From: Burkholderia sp. Leaf177
Lineage (GTDB): Bacteria; Pseudomonadota; Gammaproteobacteria; Burkholderiales; Burkholderiaceae
Length of the DNA stretch: 64,000 bases
Assembly: GCF_001424345.1 (NCBI RefSeq)
Contig: NZ_LMPF01000021.1
Location: 656,635 to 720,634 of the forward strand
Direction: 5' to 3'
Shown: positions 8,199-16,831 of the stretch, one piece after another
Numbering within the stretch: the stretch's first letter is position 1
How the letters are laid out: each line of letters begins with the position of its first letter
The notes under the pieces: model-generated
What the model was told of the DNA's origin: nothing
What the model saw: only the letters and a program-made list of their open reading frames with translations
Databases searched by the model: none
Translations under genes and position numbers: made by a program

Positions 8199-9206
8199 TC
8201 AGCTGACGGGTGCGGGTTCTGGCGCCGGAGCCGGAACGTGCTGCGCGATCTGTTCGCGAAGTTTGATCAGCGCAAGCACGGTATCGATAGTCGGCGTCGC
8301 CTGCCCGACCAGCCGGCCCATCTCCTGCACGACCGTCAACAGCGGATCGATTTCCATCGGACGATTCGCTTCGAGATCCTGAAGCATGGACGTCTTGTGC
8401 GCGCCGACCGCGCCCGCGCCATCGATACGCTTTTCCACATCGACACGAAAATGCACGCCGAAACGTTCCGCGATGGACTTCGCCTCCAGCATCATGGTCC
8501 GCGAAACATCGCGCGTTGCGGTGTTGCTCGTGATCACGTCGAGCGTTGCGTGGGTCAGCGCGCTGATGGGGTTGAAGCAGAGATTGCCCCACAGCTTGAG
8601 CCAGATTTCATCGCGGATATTGTCGCGGATCGGCGCATCCAGTCCGGCTGCGACCATGATATCGCTCAGCTTCTGAACGCGTTCCGTGCGCTCTCCGCTT
8701 GGTTCGCCGATGGGAAATTTCTTGCCATATACATGACGTATCACGCCGGGTTCCGTGATTTCCGCGGCAGGGTAAACCACGCAGCCGATCGCGCGTTCGG
8801 GCCCGAGTTGTTTCCACTGCTTGCCGCCCGGGTCGATGCTGTCGAGCGTCGTATTCGCGAACTCGCCGCCGTGCTTGTAGAAATACCAATAGGGAATACC
8901 GTTGACCGCGGTCACGATCGCGGTGTCGGGACCGAGCAATGGTTGCATTGCGCCGACCACGCCCGGCACCGAATGCGCCTTCAACGCGATAATCACGTAG
9001 TCCTGCACGCCGAGTTCGCGTGGATCGGACGAACATCGGACCTTGACGGTTTTCTCGGTGCCATCGATCTGAAGTCGCACGCCTTTCGATTGCATGGCCG
9101 CGAGATGCGGACCACGCGCAACGAAGCTGACATCCGCTCCCGCCAAAGCGAGTTGCGCGCCCAGGTACGCGCCGATCGCGCCGGCGCCATATACACAGAT
9201 TTTCAT
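8199..9206 (-). CDS. 2-dehydropantoate 2-reductase family oxidoreductase
   Basis: 335 residues. The N-terminal Rossmann domain opens with ICVYGAGAIGAYLGAQLALAG, the GxGxxG NADPH-binding loop of ApbA/PanE proteins. VIIALKAHSVPGVV and TAVNGIPYWYF follow. The C-terminal helical domain contains the catalytic-type lysine and asparagine region (DEIWLKLWGNLCFNPISALT). The family reduces ketopantoate in pantothenate synthesis, but Burkholderia carry several paralogs with other 2-keto acid roles. With no pan genes nearby, I leave the gene symbol empty. AGGAAGAG precedes the start. Confidence 0.87.
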   Translation of the reverse strand: MKICVYGAGAIGAYLGAQLALAGADVSFVARGPHLAAMQSKGVRLQIDGTEKTVKVRCSSDPRELGVQDYVIIALKAHSVPGVVGAMQPLLGPDTAIVTAVNGIPYWYFYKHGGEFANTTLDSIDPGGKQWKQLGPERAIGCVVYPAAEITEPGVIRHVYGKKFPIGEPSGERTERVQKLSDIMVAAGLDAPIRDNIRDEIWLKLWGNLCFNPISALTHATLDVITSNTATRDVSRTMMLEAKSIAERFGVHFRVDVEKRIDGAGAVGAHKTSMLQDLEANRPMEIDPLLTVVQEMGRLVGQATPTIDTVLALIKLREQIAQHVPAPAPEPAPVS

Positions 9207-9570
9207 CGGACTCTTCCTGTTTTAAATAACGAATTCTGTCGGGCCGGATGGAACCGTGAATCCGGCTTCAGGCGATGCGAATATTCAGCGCGTCTTGCGA
9301 AGCCGCGGATTCCGGGTTCATGCCGTGCAATCAGCGACGGTCTCCACGTCGCGCGCCGGCATCCTTATGAGTGCTTTGGCGATGTCCTCGAATACTTCAG
9401 GCTGAAGCCATGATGGCAACGTTCATCCATTAACGAAAGACAAAGTTTCTTATGCGTTGAATAAGCTAATGCTTATGTATTTGGCATGCCTAATAAACTG
9501 TAGACGTGCGTGGTCAATCACGTCGAATTTTTCAACGCGCGTGGGTTTGGTGCTTAATTAATTAAAACAA
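9207..9570. other. Intergenic region between pyk and the ketopantoate-reductase-like gene
   Basis: No gene is supported in these 364 bp. The half next to pyk is AT-rich and holds two weak inverted repeats: ATAAGC/GCTTAT at 9461-9476, and GACGTG/CACGTC near 9503-9524, followed on plus by a short T-run. The half next to 9206 should contain the promoter of the reductase, but no convincing -35/-10 pair was found. Confidence 0.4.
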
Positions 9571-10983
9571 TTAAACGCGTGCGATGCGCAGCAAGTTGGT
9601 CGTGCCGGATTCACCGAACGGCATGCCGGCAGCGATGGCAACTTGATCACCGGATGCGGCGAAGCCTTGCCGTGCAGCGGTTCCGCACGCGGCGCTGACC
9701 ATCTCATCCACGGAGCCGATGTCCGGACTCACCGTGGAATGCACGCCCCAGACCAGCGCGAGACGCCGCGCGGTCGCGAGCTTCGGCGTGATGCTCAAGA
9801 TGGGCGCGGCCGGACGCTGGCGCGCGGCGCGCAAGCTTGTGTGTCCCGACGTTGTGTACGTCACGGCGACTACGGCATCGATGGTCTGGGCAACATCGCG
9901 CAAAGCGGCGCAGATTGCATCGCCGGGCGTGTTCAGCGGCAGCTCGTGTTGTGCATCGATCAGACTTCTGTACAACGGATCGTGCTCCACCTCCTTGATG
10001 ATGCGGTCCATCATCGCGACCGCCTGAACCGGGAAAGCGCCGCTCGCCGATTCCGCGGAAAGCATGACGGCGTCGGCGCCATCGTAGATTGCGGTCGCCA
10101 CGTCCGACGCTTCCGCGCGCGTAGGCACGGGCGCGGCGATCATCGACTCCAGCATTTGCGTAGCGATGATCACGGGTTTTCCATGGCTGCGGCACGATCG
10201 CAAGATGCGTTTCTGCACGCCCGGCACGCGCTCGGGTGGAAGCTCGACGCCCAGGTCGCCGCGCGCGACCATCACGGAATCGGACGCCTGGACGATTTCA
10301 TCCAGACGATCCAGCGCCGCCGGTTTTTCCAGCTTGACCATCAGGCCGGCGCGTTCGCCGATCAACTCGCGGGCATCGATGAGATCTTCCGGGCGCTGCA
10401 CGAACGAAAGCGCGATCCAGTCCGCGCCGAGCGACAACGCGAACTCCAGGTCGATGCGATCCTTTTGCGTCAGCACGGGAATCGGCAGGATGGTGTTGGG
10501 CACGTTCACGCCCTTTCTGTCCGATAAAACGCCGCCGTGCTTCACGCGCGTTCGAATGCGCTTGCCGTTGTTGTCGAGGACTTCGAGGCGCAACTTGCCG
10601 TCGTCGAGCAGCAGCGACTGACCGGCGGCCACGACCTCGAACAGCTCGGGATGCGGAAGGTACACGCGGTTCACATCGCCGGGTTCCGGGTTGCTGTCCA
10701 GCGAAAACTCCGCGCCTTCGGCCAGCGTCACCTTGCCCGCTGCAAACGGACCTACGCGCAGCTTCGGGCCTTGCATGTCGGCGAGTATCGATATTGGCCG
10801 GCCCGAAGCGCGCTCCACTTCGCGCACGAGGTCGTAACGGCGCTTGTGATCCTCGTGCGAACCATGGCTGAAATTCAGGCGGAACACGTCCGCGCCGGCG
10901 TTGAAAAGCTGCGTGATCGTATCGATATCGGATGTCGCGGGACCGAGCGTCGCGACGATCTTGGCTTTGCGTAAGCGGATCAT
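9571..10983 (-). CDS. pyk: Pyruvate kinase
   Basis: 470 residues, full length for a bacterial pyruvate kinase. Conserved blocks appear in order: KIVATLGPAT at the N-terminus, VFRLNFSHGSHEDH, and ILADMQGPKLRVG. The catalytic lysine/glutamate segment is VKLEKPAALDRLDEI, followed by MVARGDLGVELP and IIATQMLESM. It converts phosphoenolpyruvate and ADP to pyruvate and ATP. It lies 18 bp after the pntB stop on the same strand, so it may be the last gene of the transhydrogenase operon. Many Burkholderia carry more than one pyk; an accessory copy on a secondary replicon is plausible. Confidence 0.96.
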   Translation of the reverse strand: MIRLRKAKIVATLGPATSDIDTITQLFNAGADVFRLNFSHGSHEDHKRRYDLVREVERASGRPISILADMQGPKLRVGPFAAGKVTLAEGAEFSLDSNPEPGDVNRVYLPHPELFEVVAAGQSLLLDDGKLRLEVLDNNGKRIRTRVKHGGVLSDRKGVNVPNTILPIPVLTQKDRIDLEFALSLGADWIALSFVQRPEDLIDARELIGERAGLMVKLEKPAALDRLDEIVQASDSVMVARGDLGVELPPERVPGVQKRILRSCRSHGKPVIIATQMLESMIAAPVPTRAEASDVATAIYDGADAVMLSAESASGAFPVQAVAMMDRIIKEVEHDPLYRSLIDAQHELPLNTPGDAICAALRDVAQTIDAVVAVTYTTSGHTSLRAARQRPAAPILSITPKLATARRLALVWGVHSTVSPDIGSVDEMVSAACGTAARQGFAASGDQVAIAAGMPFGESGTTNLLRIARV

Positions 10984-11001
10984 GAGGTTCCAGTCGTTTT
11001 A

Positions 11002-12396
11002 TCAGGCGGCGGACAGCTGACGCAGCAAGGCGTCGACGCTGGTCTTGGCATCGCCGAAAAGCATGCGTGTGTTGTCCTTGTAGAAGAGCGGGTTGTCCAC
11101 GCCGGCGTAACCCGTCGCCATGCCGCGCTTGGACACAACGACCGTGCGCGCCTTCCATACTTCGAGCACGGGCATGCCGGCAATCGGGCTGCCCGGATCT
11201 TCGAGCGCGCCCGGATTCACGATGTCGTTCGCGCCGATCACGAGCACGACGTCGGTCGTGTGGAAGTCCTCGTTGATCTCGTCCATTTCGAGCACGATGT
11301 CATACGGCACCTTCGCCTCGGCGAGCAGCACGTTCATGTGTCCCGGCAAACGTCCCGCGACCGGATGAATGCCGAAGCGCACGCGCACGCCGAGCGCTTC
11401 GAGCTTGCGCGTGATATCGCTGATGGTCGTTTGCGCCTGCGCCACGGCCATGCCGTAACCTGGCACGATAATGACTTCGGACGCATCGCGCAGGATGGTG
11501 CAGACTTCATCGATGCTCGTCGCCACCACTTCGCCGCCCACGTCCGCCGTGCTCGTTCCGCTGGCCGCGCCAAAGCCGCCGAGGATCACCGACAAGAAAC
11601 TGCGGTTCATCGCGCGGCACATGATGTAGCTCAGGATCGCGCCGCTCGAGCCGACCAGTGCGCCGGTCGTGATCAGCAGATCGTTGCTCAACATGAAACC
11701 TGTAGCGGCGGCGGCCCATCCGGAATAGCTGTTGAGCATCGATACGACCACGGGCATGTCCGCGCCGCCGATCGCCATCACGAGATGCACGCCGAGCGCG
11801 GCCGCAAGCACGATCATGATGAGCAACGCGGTGATGCCGTCGGCGACCACGTTGGCCGTCATGAACCGGTAGCCGAGCGCCACGCACGCGACCAGCACCG
11901 CGAGGTTCAGCATATGCCGCGCGGGCAAGACGAGCGGCTTGCCGCTGATCGTGCCTTGCAGTTTCAGGAACGCGACAATGGACCCGGTGAACGTGATCGT
12001 GCCGATGAACACGCCCAGGTAGATTTCGCAAAGATGGATGGTCAGCTCGGCACCGGCGATATCGCCCATCGGCATCAGATAGTTCGTGAAGCCGATCAAC
12101 ACCGCCGCCAATCCGACAAAGCTGTGCAGCACCGCCACGAGCTGCGGCATTTGTGTCATCTCGACACGCCGCGCGAGAACGGCGCCGATGGCCGCGCCAA
12201 CAACGGCCGCTGCCAGAACGACCGCAAGCCCCGCGCCTTGCGCAATGAGCAAGGTCGCCACGACCGCGATCAACATGCCAACCACGCCATAGATGTTGCC
12301 GCGCCGCGCGGTGCTCGGATGACTCAGTCCGCGCAAGCTCAAAATGAAGAGCACGGCCGCGCCCAGATACGCAATGTTGCCAATTCCGTTCAGCAT
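11002..12396 (-). CDS. pntB: NAD(P) transhydrogenase subunit beta
   Basis: 464 residues. The N-terminal two thirds form the membrane domain dII, with many hydrophobic helices and motifs such as VAVLHSFVGLAAVLIGF and LNSYSGWAAAATGFML. The C-terminal third is the NADP(H)-binding dIII domain: VIIVPGYGMAVAQAQ, FGIHPVAGRLPGHMNVLLAEA, IGANDIVNPGA and MPVLEVWKA. With PntA it couples proton flow across the inner membrane to hydride transfer from NADH to NADP+. GGAGAAAAAAC precedes the start, and the gap to pntA is 11 bp. Confidence 0.97.
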   Translation of the reverse strand: MLNGIGNIAYLGAAVLFILSLRGLSHPSTARRGNIYGVVGMLIAVVATLLIAQGAGLAVVLAAAVVGAAIGAVLARRVEMTQMPQLVAVLHSFVGLAAVLIGFTNYLMPMGDIAGAELTIHLCEIYLGVFIGTITFTGSIVAFLKLQGTISGKPLVLPARHMLNLAVLVACVALGYRFMTANVVADGITALLIMIVLAAALGVHLVMAIGGADMPVVVSMLNSYSGWAAAATGFMLSNDLLITTGALVGSSGAILSYIMCRAMNRSFLSVILGGFGAASGTSTADVGGEVVATSIDEVCTILRDASEVIIVPGYGMAVAQAQTTISDITRKLEALGVRVRFGIHPVAGRLPGHMNVLLAEAKVPYDIVLEMDEINEDFHTTDVVLVIGANDIVNPGALEDPGSPIAGMPVLEVWKARTVVVSKRGMATGYAGVDNPLFYKDNTRMLFGDAKTSVDALLRQLSAA

Positions 12397-12407
12397 GTTT
12401 TTTCTCC

Positions 12408-13955
12408 TTAGTTGCGCTGAAACATCTTCAACATGCGATGAGTTACAAGGAACCCGCCCGCAATGTTGATCGTGGCAACCAGCAACGCGATGCCGCCGAG
12501 TACCGTCACGAGCGTGTCGGACGTGCCGAGTTGCAGCAGCGCGCCGATCACGATAATTCCGCTGATTGCATTGGTCACGCTCATCAGCGGCGTGTGCAAC
12601 GCCGGCGTCACGTTCCAGACCACCTGATAACCCACGAACACCGCCAGCACGAACACAGTCAGATGCGCGACGAATGCAGGCGGCGCGACCGCGCCGAGTG
12701 CGAGCAGCGCCAAGGCGGCAACGATCAGGATAGCTACGGATATAAGAGGATTGCGCGGTTCTTGCTTGATTTCCGTCGCGGCAGGCGTCGCAGCCGCCGG
12801 TTTGTGCGGCGCGATGGCAGCCGTTTTCGGTGGCGGCGGCGGCCAGCTCACGACGCCTTCATGCACGACCGTGGCGCCGCGCATCACGTCGTCGTCCATA
12901 TTGATCTTCGCAATGCCATCCTTCTGCGGCGTCAGGTCCGTCAGCAAATGGCGGATGTTGGTGCCGTACAGCTGGCTCGATTGCGTTGCCATGCGGCTTG
13001 CGAGATCGGTGTAACCGACTATCGATACACCGTGAACCCGCGCCACTTCACCCGGCTGCGTGAGTTCGCAATTGCCGCCCTGCTCGGCCGCCATATCCAC
13101 GATCACGCTACCCGCGCGCATCATCCCGACCATCTCGGCCGTGATCAGCTTCGGTGCGGGTTTGCCAGGGATCAGCGCGGTCGTGATGATGATGTCGACT
13201 TCCTTTGCCTGCGCCGCGAACAGCGCCATCTCCGCCGCGATGAACTCCGCACTCATCTGTTTCGCGTAACCACCGCCGCCGCTACCTTCCTCTTCAATAT
13301 CGACGGTTAGGAACACGGCGCCCATGCTTTCGACTTGCTGCTCGACTTCGGCGCGGGTGTCGAAGGCTCGCACGATCGCGCCCAGACCACGCGCCGCGCC
13401 GATCGCCGCAAGACCCGCAACGCCCGCGCCGATCACCAGGACTTTCGCGGGCGGCATCTTGCCGGCGGCGGTGATCTGTCCGGTAAACACGCGCCCGAAA
13501 TGCTGCGCCGCCTCGATGACCGCGCGATAACCCGCCATGTTCGCCATCGAGCTCAACGCGTCGAGCTTCTGCGCGCGCGAGATGCGCGGCACAGAATCCA
13601 TCGCCATGACGTTAGCGCCAGCCGCTGCAAGCTGCGCGAGCAGCGCCGCGTTTTGCGCAGGCCAGATGAAGCTGATCAGCGTCGCGCCTTTCCTGAGCAA
13701 CGCGGCTTCATCCGGCTCGGGCGCACGGACCTTGATCACGATGTCGGCGCTGGACCACAACGCGTAGGTATCACTTACGATCTGAGCGCCCGCCGCGCGA
13801 TACGAATCGTCATCGAACGATGCCGCGAGGCCCGCTTGTGTTTCCACATTCACCGAGAAACCGAGCTTCAGCAACTGGCCAACGGTTTCAGGTGTCGCCG
13901 CAACACGGCGCTCGCCCGAGCGGATTTCGCGCGGTACTGCAATGGTCATCGGCAT
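12408..13955 (-). CDS. pntA: NAD(P) transhydrogenase subunit alpha
   Basis: 515 residues from the ATG at 13955 (CGGAG six bases upstream). The N-terminal dI domain starts IAVPREIRSGERRVAATPETV and has the NAD-binding VLVIGAGVAGLAAIGAA with the adjacent RAFDTRAEVEQQVESMGA segment. The C-terminal 100 residues carry the membrane helices of dII, preceded by a proline/alanine-rich linker. The alpha1 and alpha2 parts are therefore fused, as in E. coli, rather than split. The start lies 1 bp from the stop of the fumarylacetoacetate-hydrolase-family gene upstream, which indicates co-transcription with it. Confidence 0.97.
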   Translation of the reverse strand: MPMTIAVPREIRSGERRVAATPETVGQLLKLGFSVNVETQAGLAASFDDDSYRAAGAQIVSDTYALWSSADIVIKVRAPEPDEAALLRKGATLISFIWPAQNAALLAQLAAAGANVMAMDSVPRISRAQKLDALSSMANMAGYRAVIEAAQHFGRVFTGQITAAGKMPPAKVLVIGAGVAGLAAIGAARGLGAIVRAFDTRAEVEQQVESMGAVFLTVDIEEEGSGGGGYAKQMSAEFIAAEMALFAAQAKEVDIIITTALIPGKPAPKLITAEMVGMMRAGSVIVDMAAEQGGNCELTQPGEVARVHGVSIVGYTDLASRMATQSSQLYGTNIRHLLTDLTPQKDGIAKINMDDDVMRGATVVHEGVVSWPPPPPKTAAIAPHKPAAATPAATEIKQEPRNPLISVAILIVAALALLALGAVAPPAFVAHLTVFVLAVFVGYQVVWNVTPALHTPLMSVTNAISGIIVIGALLQLGTSDTLVTVLGGIALLVATINIAGGFLVTHRMLKMFQRN

Positions 13956-13956
13956 G

Positions 13957-14736
13957 TCAGACTCCGCCCGATAAAACGTTCGACAACACGCCAATTCCGC
14001 CGATGGACACTTCCACCGTCGCGCCGTCCTTGATCGATCCCACGCCAATGGACGTGCCGCACGCGATCACGTCGCCGGGTTCGAGCGTCATGTCCTGCGA
14101 GATCAGGCTGACCTGCTGCGCGGGCGAATAGATCATGTCCGAGAGCGGGTAGTTCTGACGCTCGACGCCGTCCAGACGCGTCACGACATGCGCGTTGCGC
14201 CAGTCAAAGTCGCGCTGGATCGCGGGGCCGATGCAGCTGAACGTATCGAACCCTTTCGACCTGCACCATTGCGCGAAGTTGGGATCTTCATTGAGGAGTT
14301 CGGCGGCGGTGACGTCGTTGATACAGCTGTAGCCGAAGATGTAGTCGTCGGCTTCTTCCGCCGATACATTGCTGCAGCGCTTGCCGATCACGATTGCAAG
14401 CTCGCCTTCGTACGCAATCTTGCCGCTGTACGCTTTCGGACGCCGGATGGGTTCGCCGTGTCCGATCACGGATGTCGGCGGCTTGATAAGAAATAGCGGA
14501 TGGGAAGGCGCGGCCTTTCCCAGCTTCTCCGACAACGCGTGAAAGTTGTTCCAGAGCGCGACGACTTTTGTCGGCACGCACGGGCTCAGCAGCGTGACGT
14601 CTTCCAGGCTCAGGAGCTTCGCGCCAGGCGTCGGTGTCCCGAACATTTCGCCGTCGTATTGCGTGATGCGATGGTTCTCCAGAACGCCGAAACCCGTCTG
14701 GCCATGCGCGTTCCGAAACCGTATCCACGTTTTCAT
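13957..14736 (-). CDS. Fumarylacetoacetate hydrolase (FAH) family protein
   Basis: 259 residues from the ATG at 14736, chosen because AGGAG lies seven bases upstream and the protein then opens MKTWIRFRNAHGQTGFGVLE. FAH-fold motifs include KVVALWNNFHALSEK, AYSGKIAYEGELAIVIGK (with the metal-binding glutamates), IFGYSCINDVTAAELL, WCRSKGFDTFSCIGP, and near the C-terminus PGDVIACGTSIGVG. Family members hydrolyse or decarboxylate 2-oxo or beta-diketo acids, or act as oxaloacetate tautomerases/decarboxylases. Its position between frc and pntA is unusual, and no aromatic pathway gene is near. The reaction is open. Confidence 0.88.
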   Translation of the reverse strand: MKTWIRFRNAHGQTGFGVLENHRITQYDGEMFGTPTPGAKLLSLEDVTLLSPCVPTKVVALWNNFHALSEKLGKAAPSHPLFLIKPPTSVIGHGEPIRRPKAYSGKIAYEGELAIVIGKRCSNVSAEEADDYIFGYSCINDVTAAELLNEDPNFAQWCRSKGFDTFSCIGPAIQRDFDWRNAHVVTRLDGVERQNYPLSDMIYSPAQQVSLISQDMTLEPGDVIACGTSIGVGSIKDGATVEVSIGGIGVLSNVLSGGV

Positions 14737-14770
14737 CGTTTGTCTCCTGCAAGTTTTTATGGGGCGCGCT

Positions 14771-14795
14771 GACGCCGGCCGCATCCGGCCGCGTC
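14771..14795. other. Strong hairpin between the first frc gene and the FAH-family gene
   Basis: Arms GACGCCGGCCG (14771-14781) and CGGCCGCGTC (14786-14795) pair with one bulge around a 4-nt loop. No U-tract follows on the minus strand, so it may be a processing or attenuation element that lowers downstream expression rather than a full terminator. On plus a short T-run occurs 8 bases later. Confidence 0.4.
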
Positions 14796-14823
14796 GCGTC
14801 ATCTTTTTGCGCGAGCCGGCTTC

Positions 14824-16071
14824 TCAAATAGCGCCGACGGCTCGCAAATGTGCAATCTGTTCAGGCTGATAGCCGAGTTCGGCCATCACTTCGTCGGTGT
14901 GTTCACCGAGCAGCGGGGAACGCGTGACCTCGGTCGGGCTATCGGACAACTTGATAGGATTGCCAACGGTCAGATATTTGCCGCGCACCGGATGATCGAC
15001 TTCCACGATGGTCCCGGTTTCGCGCAACGACGGTTCATCGGCGATTTCTTTCATCGATAAAATCGGGCCGCACGGAATGTCGTATTTGTTCAGGATGTCC
15101 ATGGCCTGGAACTTGGTCTTGGTCATGGTCCAGCGCTCGATCTCGGCGAAGATGTCCTTCAAATGAGGAAGGCGCGCGGCGGCGGTCGCGTAGTTCGGAT
15201 CGGTCGCCCATTCTTCCTTGCCGATCACGTTGCAGATCTTTGTCCACACGGGCGCTTGCGTAATGAAATAGATGTACGCATTCGGGTCGGTTTCCCAGCC
15301 CTTGCATTTGAGGATCCAGCCCGGCTGACCGCCGCCCGACGCATTCCCCGCGCGCGGCACGGCCTCGCCGAATTCGCCATTGGGATATTGCGGATATTCT
15401 TTCATCACGCCCGTGCGCTCGAGCCGCTGCTGATCGCGCAGCTTCACGCGGCACAGGTTGAGCACGCTGTCCTGCATGGCGGAGAGAACGTACTGGCCGC
15501 GACCAGTCGTGTGACGCTGGAAAAGCGCCGTGACAATGCCGAGCGCGAGATGCAAGCCCGTGCCCGAATCGCCAATCTGCGCGCCGGTGACAACGGGCGG
15601 ACCGTCATCGAAACCTGTAGTCGATGCCGCGCCGCCCACGCATTGCGCAACGTTCTCGTAGACCTTGCAATCCTCGTACGGACCGGGGCCGAAGCCTTTC
15701 ACCGACGCCACGATCATCCGCGGATTCAGTTCCTGCACGCGTTCCCACGTGAATCCCATCCGGTCGAGCGCGCCCGGCGCGAAGTTCTCGACCATCACGT
15801 CGCAGACCTGGATCAGTTCTTCGAGAACCTGCTTGCCTTCGGGATTTTTTGTATCGATGGTGACCGAACGCTTGTTGTGGTTCAGCATCGTGAAATACAG
15901 GCTGTCCGCCTCGGGGATGTCGCGAAGCTGGTCCCGCGTCACATCGCCAACGCCTGCCCGCTCCACCTTGATCACGTCCGCGCCGAACCACGCCAGCAAC
16001 TGCGTGCAGGTCGGCCCCGACTGCACGTGCGTGAAGTCGAGGATCTTCACACCCTCCAATGCCTTGCCCAT
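14824..16071 (-). CDS. frc: Formyl-CoA:oxalate CoA-transferase (copy 1)
   Basis: 415 residues, near the length of characterised Frc proteins. The N-terminus reads KILDFTHVQSGPTCTQLLAWFGADVIKVER, carrying the conserved glutamine. The catalytic aspartate is in VTGAQIGDSGTGLHLALG near residue 170. The Frc-specific glycine loop is present (AGNASGGGQPGWILKCKGW near residue 250). The enzyme moves CoA from formyl-CoA to oxalate, giving oxalyl-CoA for Oxc. It has GGGAG at the start and its own promoter with the shared 14-bp element at 16210. It closely resembles the second copy at 16832-18082, and the two face the same direction. Confidence 0.95.
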   Translation of the reverse strand: MGKALEGVKILDFTHVQSGPTCTQLLAWFGADVIKVERAGVGDVTRDQLRDIPEADSLYFTMLNHNKRSVTIDTKNPEGKQVLEELIQVCDVMVENFAPGALDRMGFTWERVQELNPRMIVASVKGFGPGPYEDCKVYENVAQCVGGAASTTGFDDGPPVVTGAQIGDSGTGLHLALGIVTALFQRHTTGRGQYVLSAMQDSVLNLCRVKLRDQQRLERTGVMKEYPQYPNGEFGEAVPRAGNASGGGQPGWILKCKGWETDPNAYIYFITQAPVWTKICNVIGKEEWATDPNYATAAARLPHLKDIFAEIERWTMTKTKFQAMDILNKYDIPCGPILSMKEIADEPSLRETGTIVEVDHPVRGKYLTVGNPIKLSDSPTEVTRSPLLGEHTDEVMAELGYQPEQIAHLRAVGAI

Positions 16072-16209
16072 TGTGCGTCTCCCTAAATTGATCTTTGTCT
16101 GCGTGGCGTGGCGCTATTCGGGCTGCCGGGCTTATGCCGGCTTGTACCGTCGATCGCTCATGGGTCAGCGAGGATTTGCGCCGAACGAACTACTTTGGTT
16201 CGCTCCTTC

Positions 16210-16237
16210 TGATATATCGTATTTTGAACATAGTATT
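16210..16237 (-). promoter_or_regulatory. frc promoter with the shared oxalate-regulon element
   Basis: On plus, TGATATATCGTATT (16210-16223) matches elements at oxc and at the GntR gene. AGTATT follows 9 bases later (16232-16237), exactly as at oxc. Read on the minus strand the block spans a possible promoter: TTGCAG as -35, a 17-base spacer and TACGAT as -10. A protein bound here would cover the -10 box. Confidence 0.6.
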
Positions 16238-16352
16238 TCTGCAACCGCTTTTGCTACTAATTTCGTCTGGCTCCGCGCATTTGTTTTATGCAAACGCTGA
16301 GTCGGCGAATTATTGGATTCATTCAGGATCACCAATCATTAAAGGCAAGGGT

Positions 16353-16592
16353 TTACCTGCTGGCCGTCGAGCTCAGCATGGCCATCGCCGCGCGGCGGGC
16401 GCCCGCGATTGCTGCGGCTTCGCTTTCGAACACGGCTTCATCGACCACGTGCTGGTATGGCAGCAAGCCCGTTTGCGACTGCTGGCTTTCATCGACGGTG
16501 CGAATGGCGAGATAGGCCGCCCAGCCGCCGTTGTGGATCAGCTGCATGGCGGACAGTTCGAGCCGGTATTGCCCAAGGACTTCGACGTGCAT
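16353..16592 (-). CDS. Small protein of unknown function between the two frc genes
   Basis: 79 residues starting MHVEVLGQYRLELSAMQL, with a textbook AGGAGG six bases before the ATG. There is no signal peptide or membrane segment. The middle reads GGWAAYLAIRTVDESQ, suggesting a strand-turn-strand unit, and the C-terminal half is alanine-rich helix (VFESEAAAIAGARRAAMAML). It sits between the second frc gene and the frc promoter but is separated from the former by about 240 bp with two hairpins, so it probably has its own promoter. I do not recognise the family. Confidence 0.65.
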   Translation of the reverse strand: MHVEVLGQYRLELSAMQLIHNGGWAAYLAIRTVDESQQSQTGLLPYQHVVDEAVFESEAAAIAGARRAAMAMLSSTASR

Positions 16593-16746
16593 TTGGAACC
16601 TCCTGAAAGAGCTTCACGATAAAAAGACGAACGGGCGCCGCTGACGCAAGGGCGCGTAATACTTCCGTAAGGGTGTCGACGGCTGTGGCGTTGACCGACT
16701 TGTAATCAGTCAAGATTCGCCAAATCTGGAAGGGCGGTGATTCAAT

Positions 16747-16806
16747 GCAACGCGGCGCCCGCTTTGTGACGCCGCATTGCGCGGGGTCTCGAAGAAAGAG
16801 ACCCCG
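16747..16806 (-). terminator. Two consecutive hairpins downstream of the second frc gene
   Basis: A 9-bp stem (C+GGGGTCTC 16782-16790, GAGACCCC+G 16798-16806, 7-nt loop) lies just past the frc stop. A second stem follows, with arms 16747-16757 and 16770-16780 and one mismatch in 11 bp. No U-tract is present, so termination is inferred from position and stability. Confidence 0.5.
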
Positions 16807-16831
16807 GTGCTTCAACTACAGTGATAAACGA

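Noticed and set aside
11260..12411. Open frame of 383 codons on plus opposite pntB
   Set aside because: Histidine/arginine-rich shadow of pntB with no start signal.
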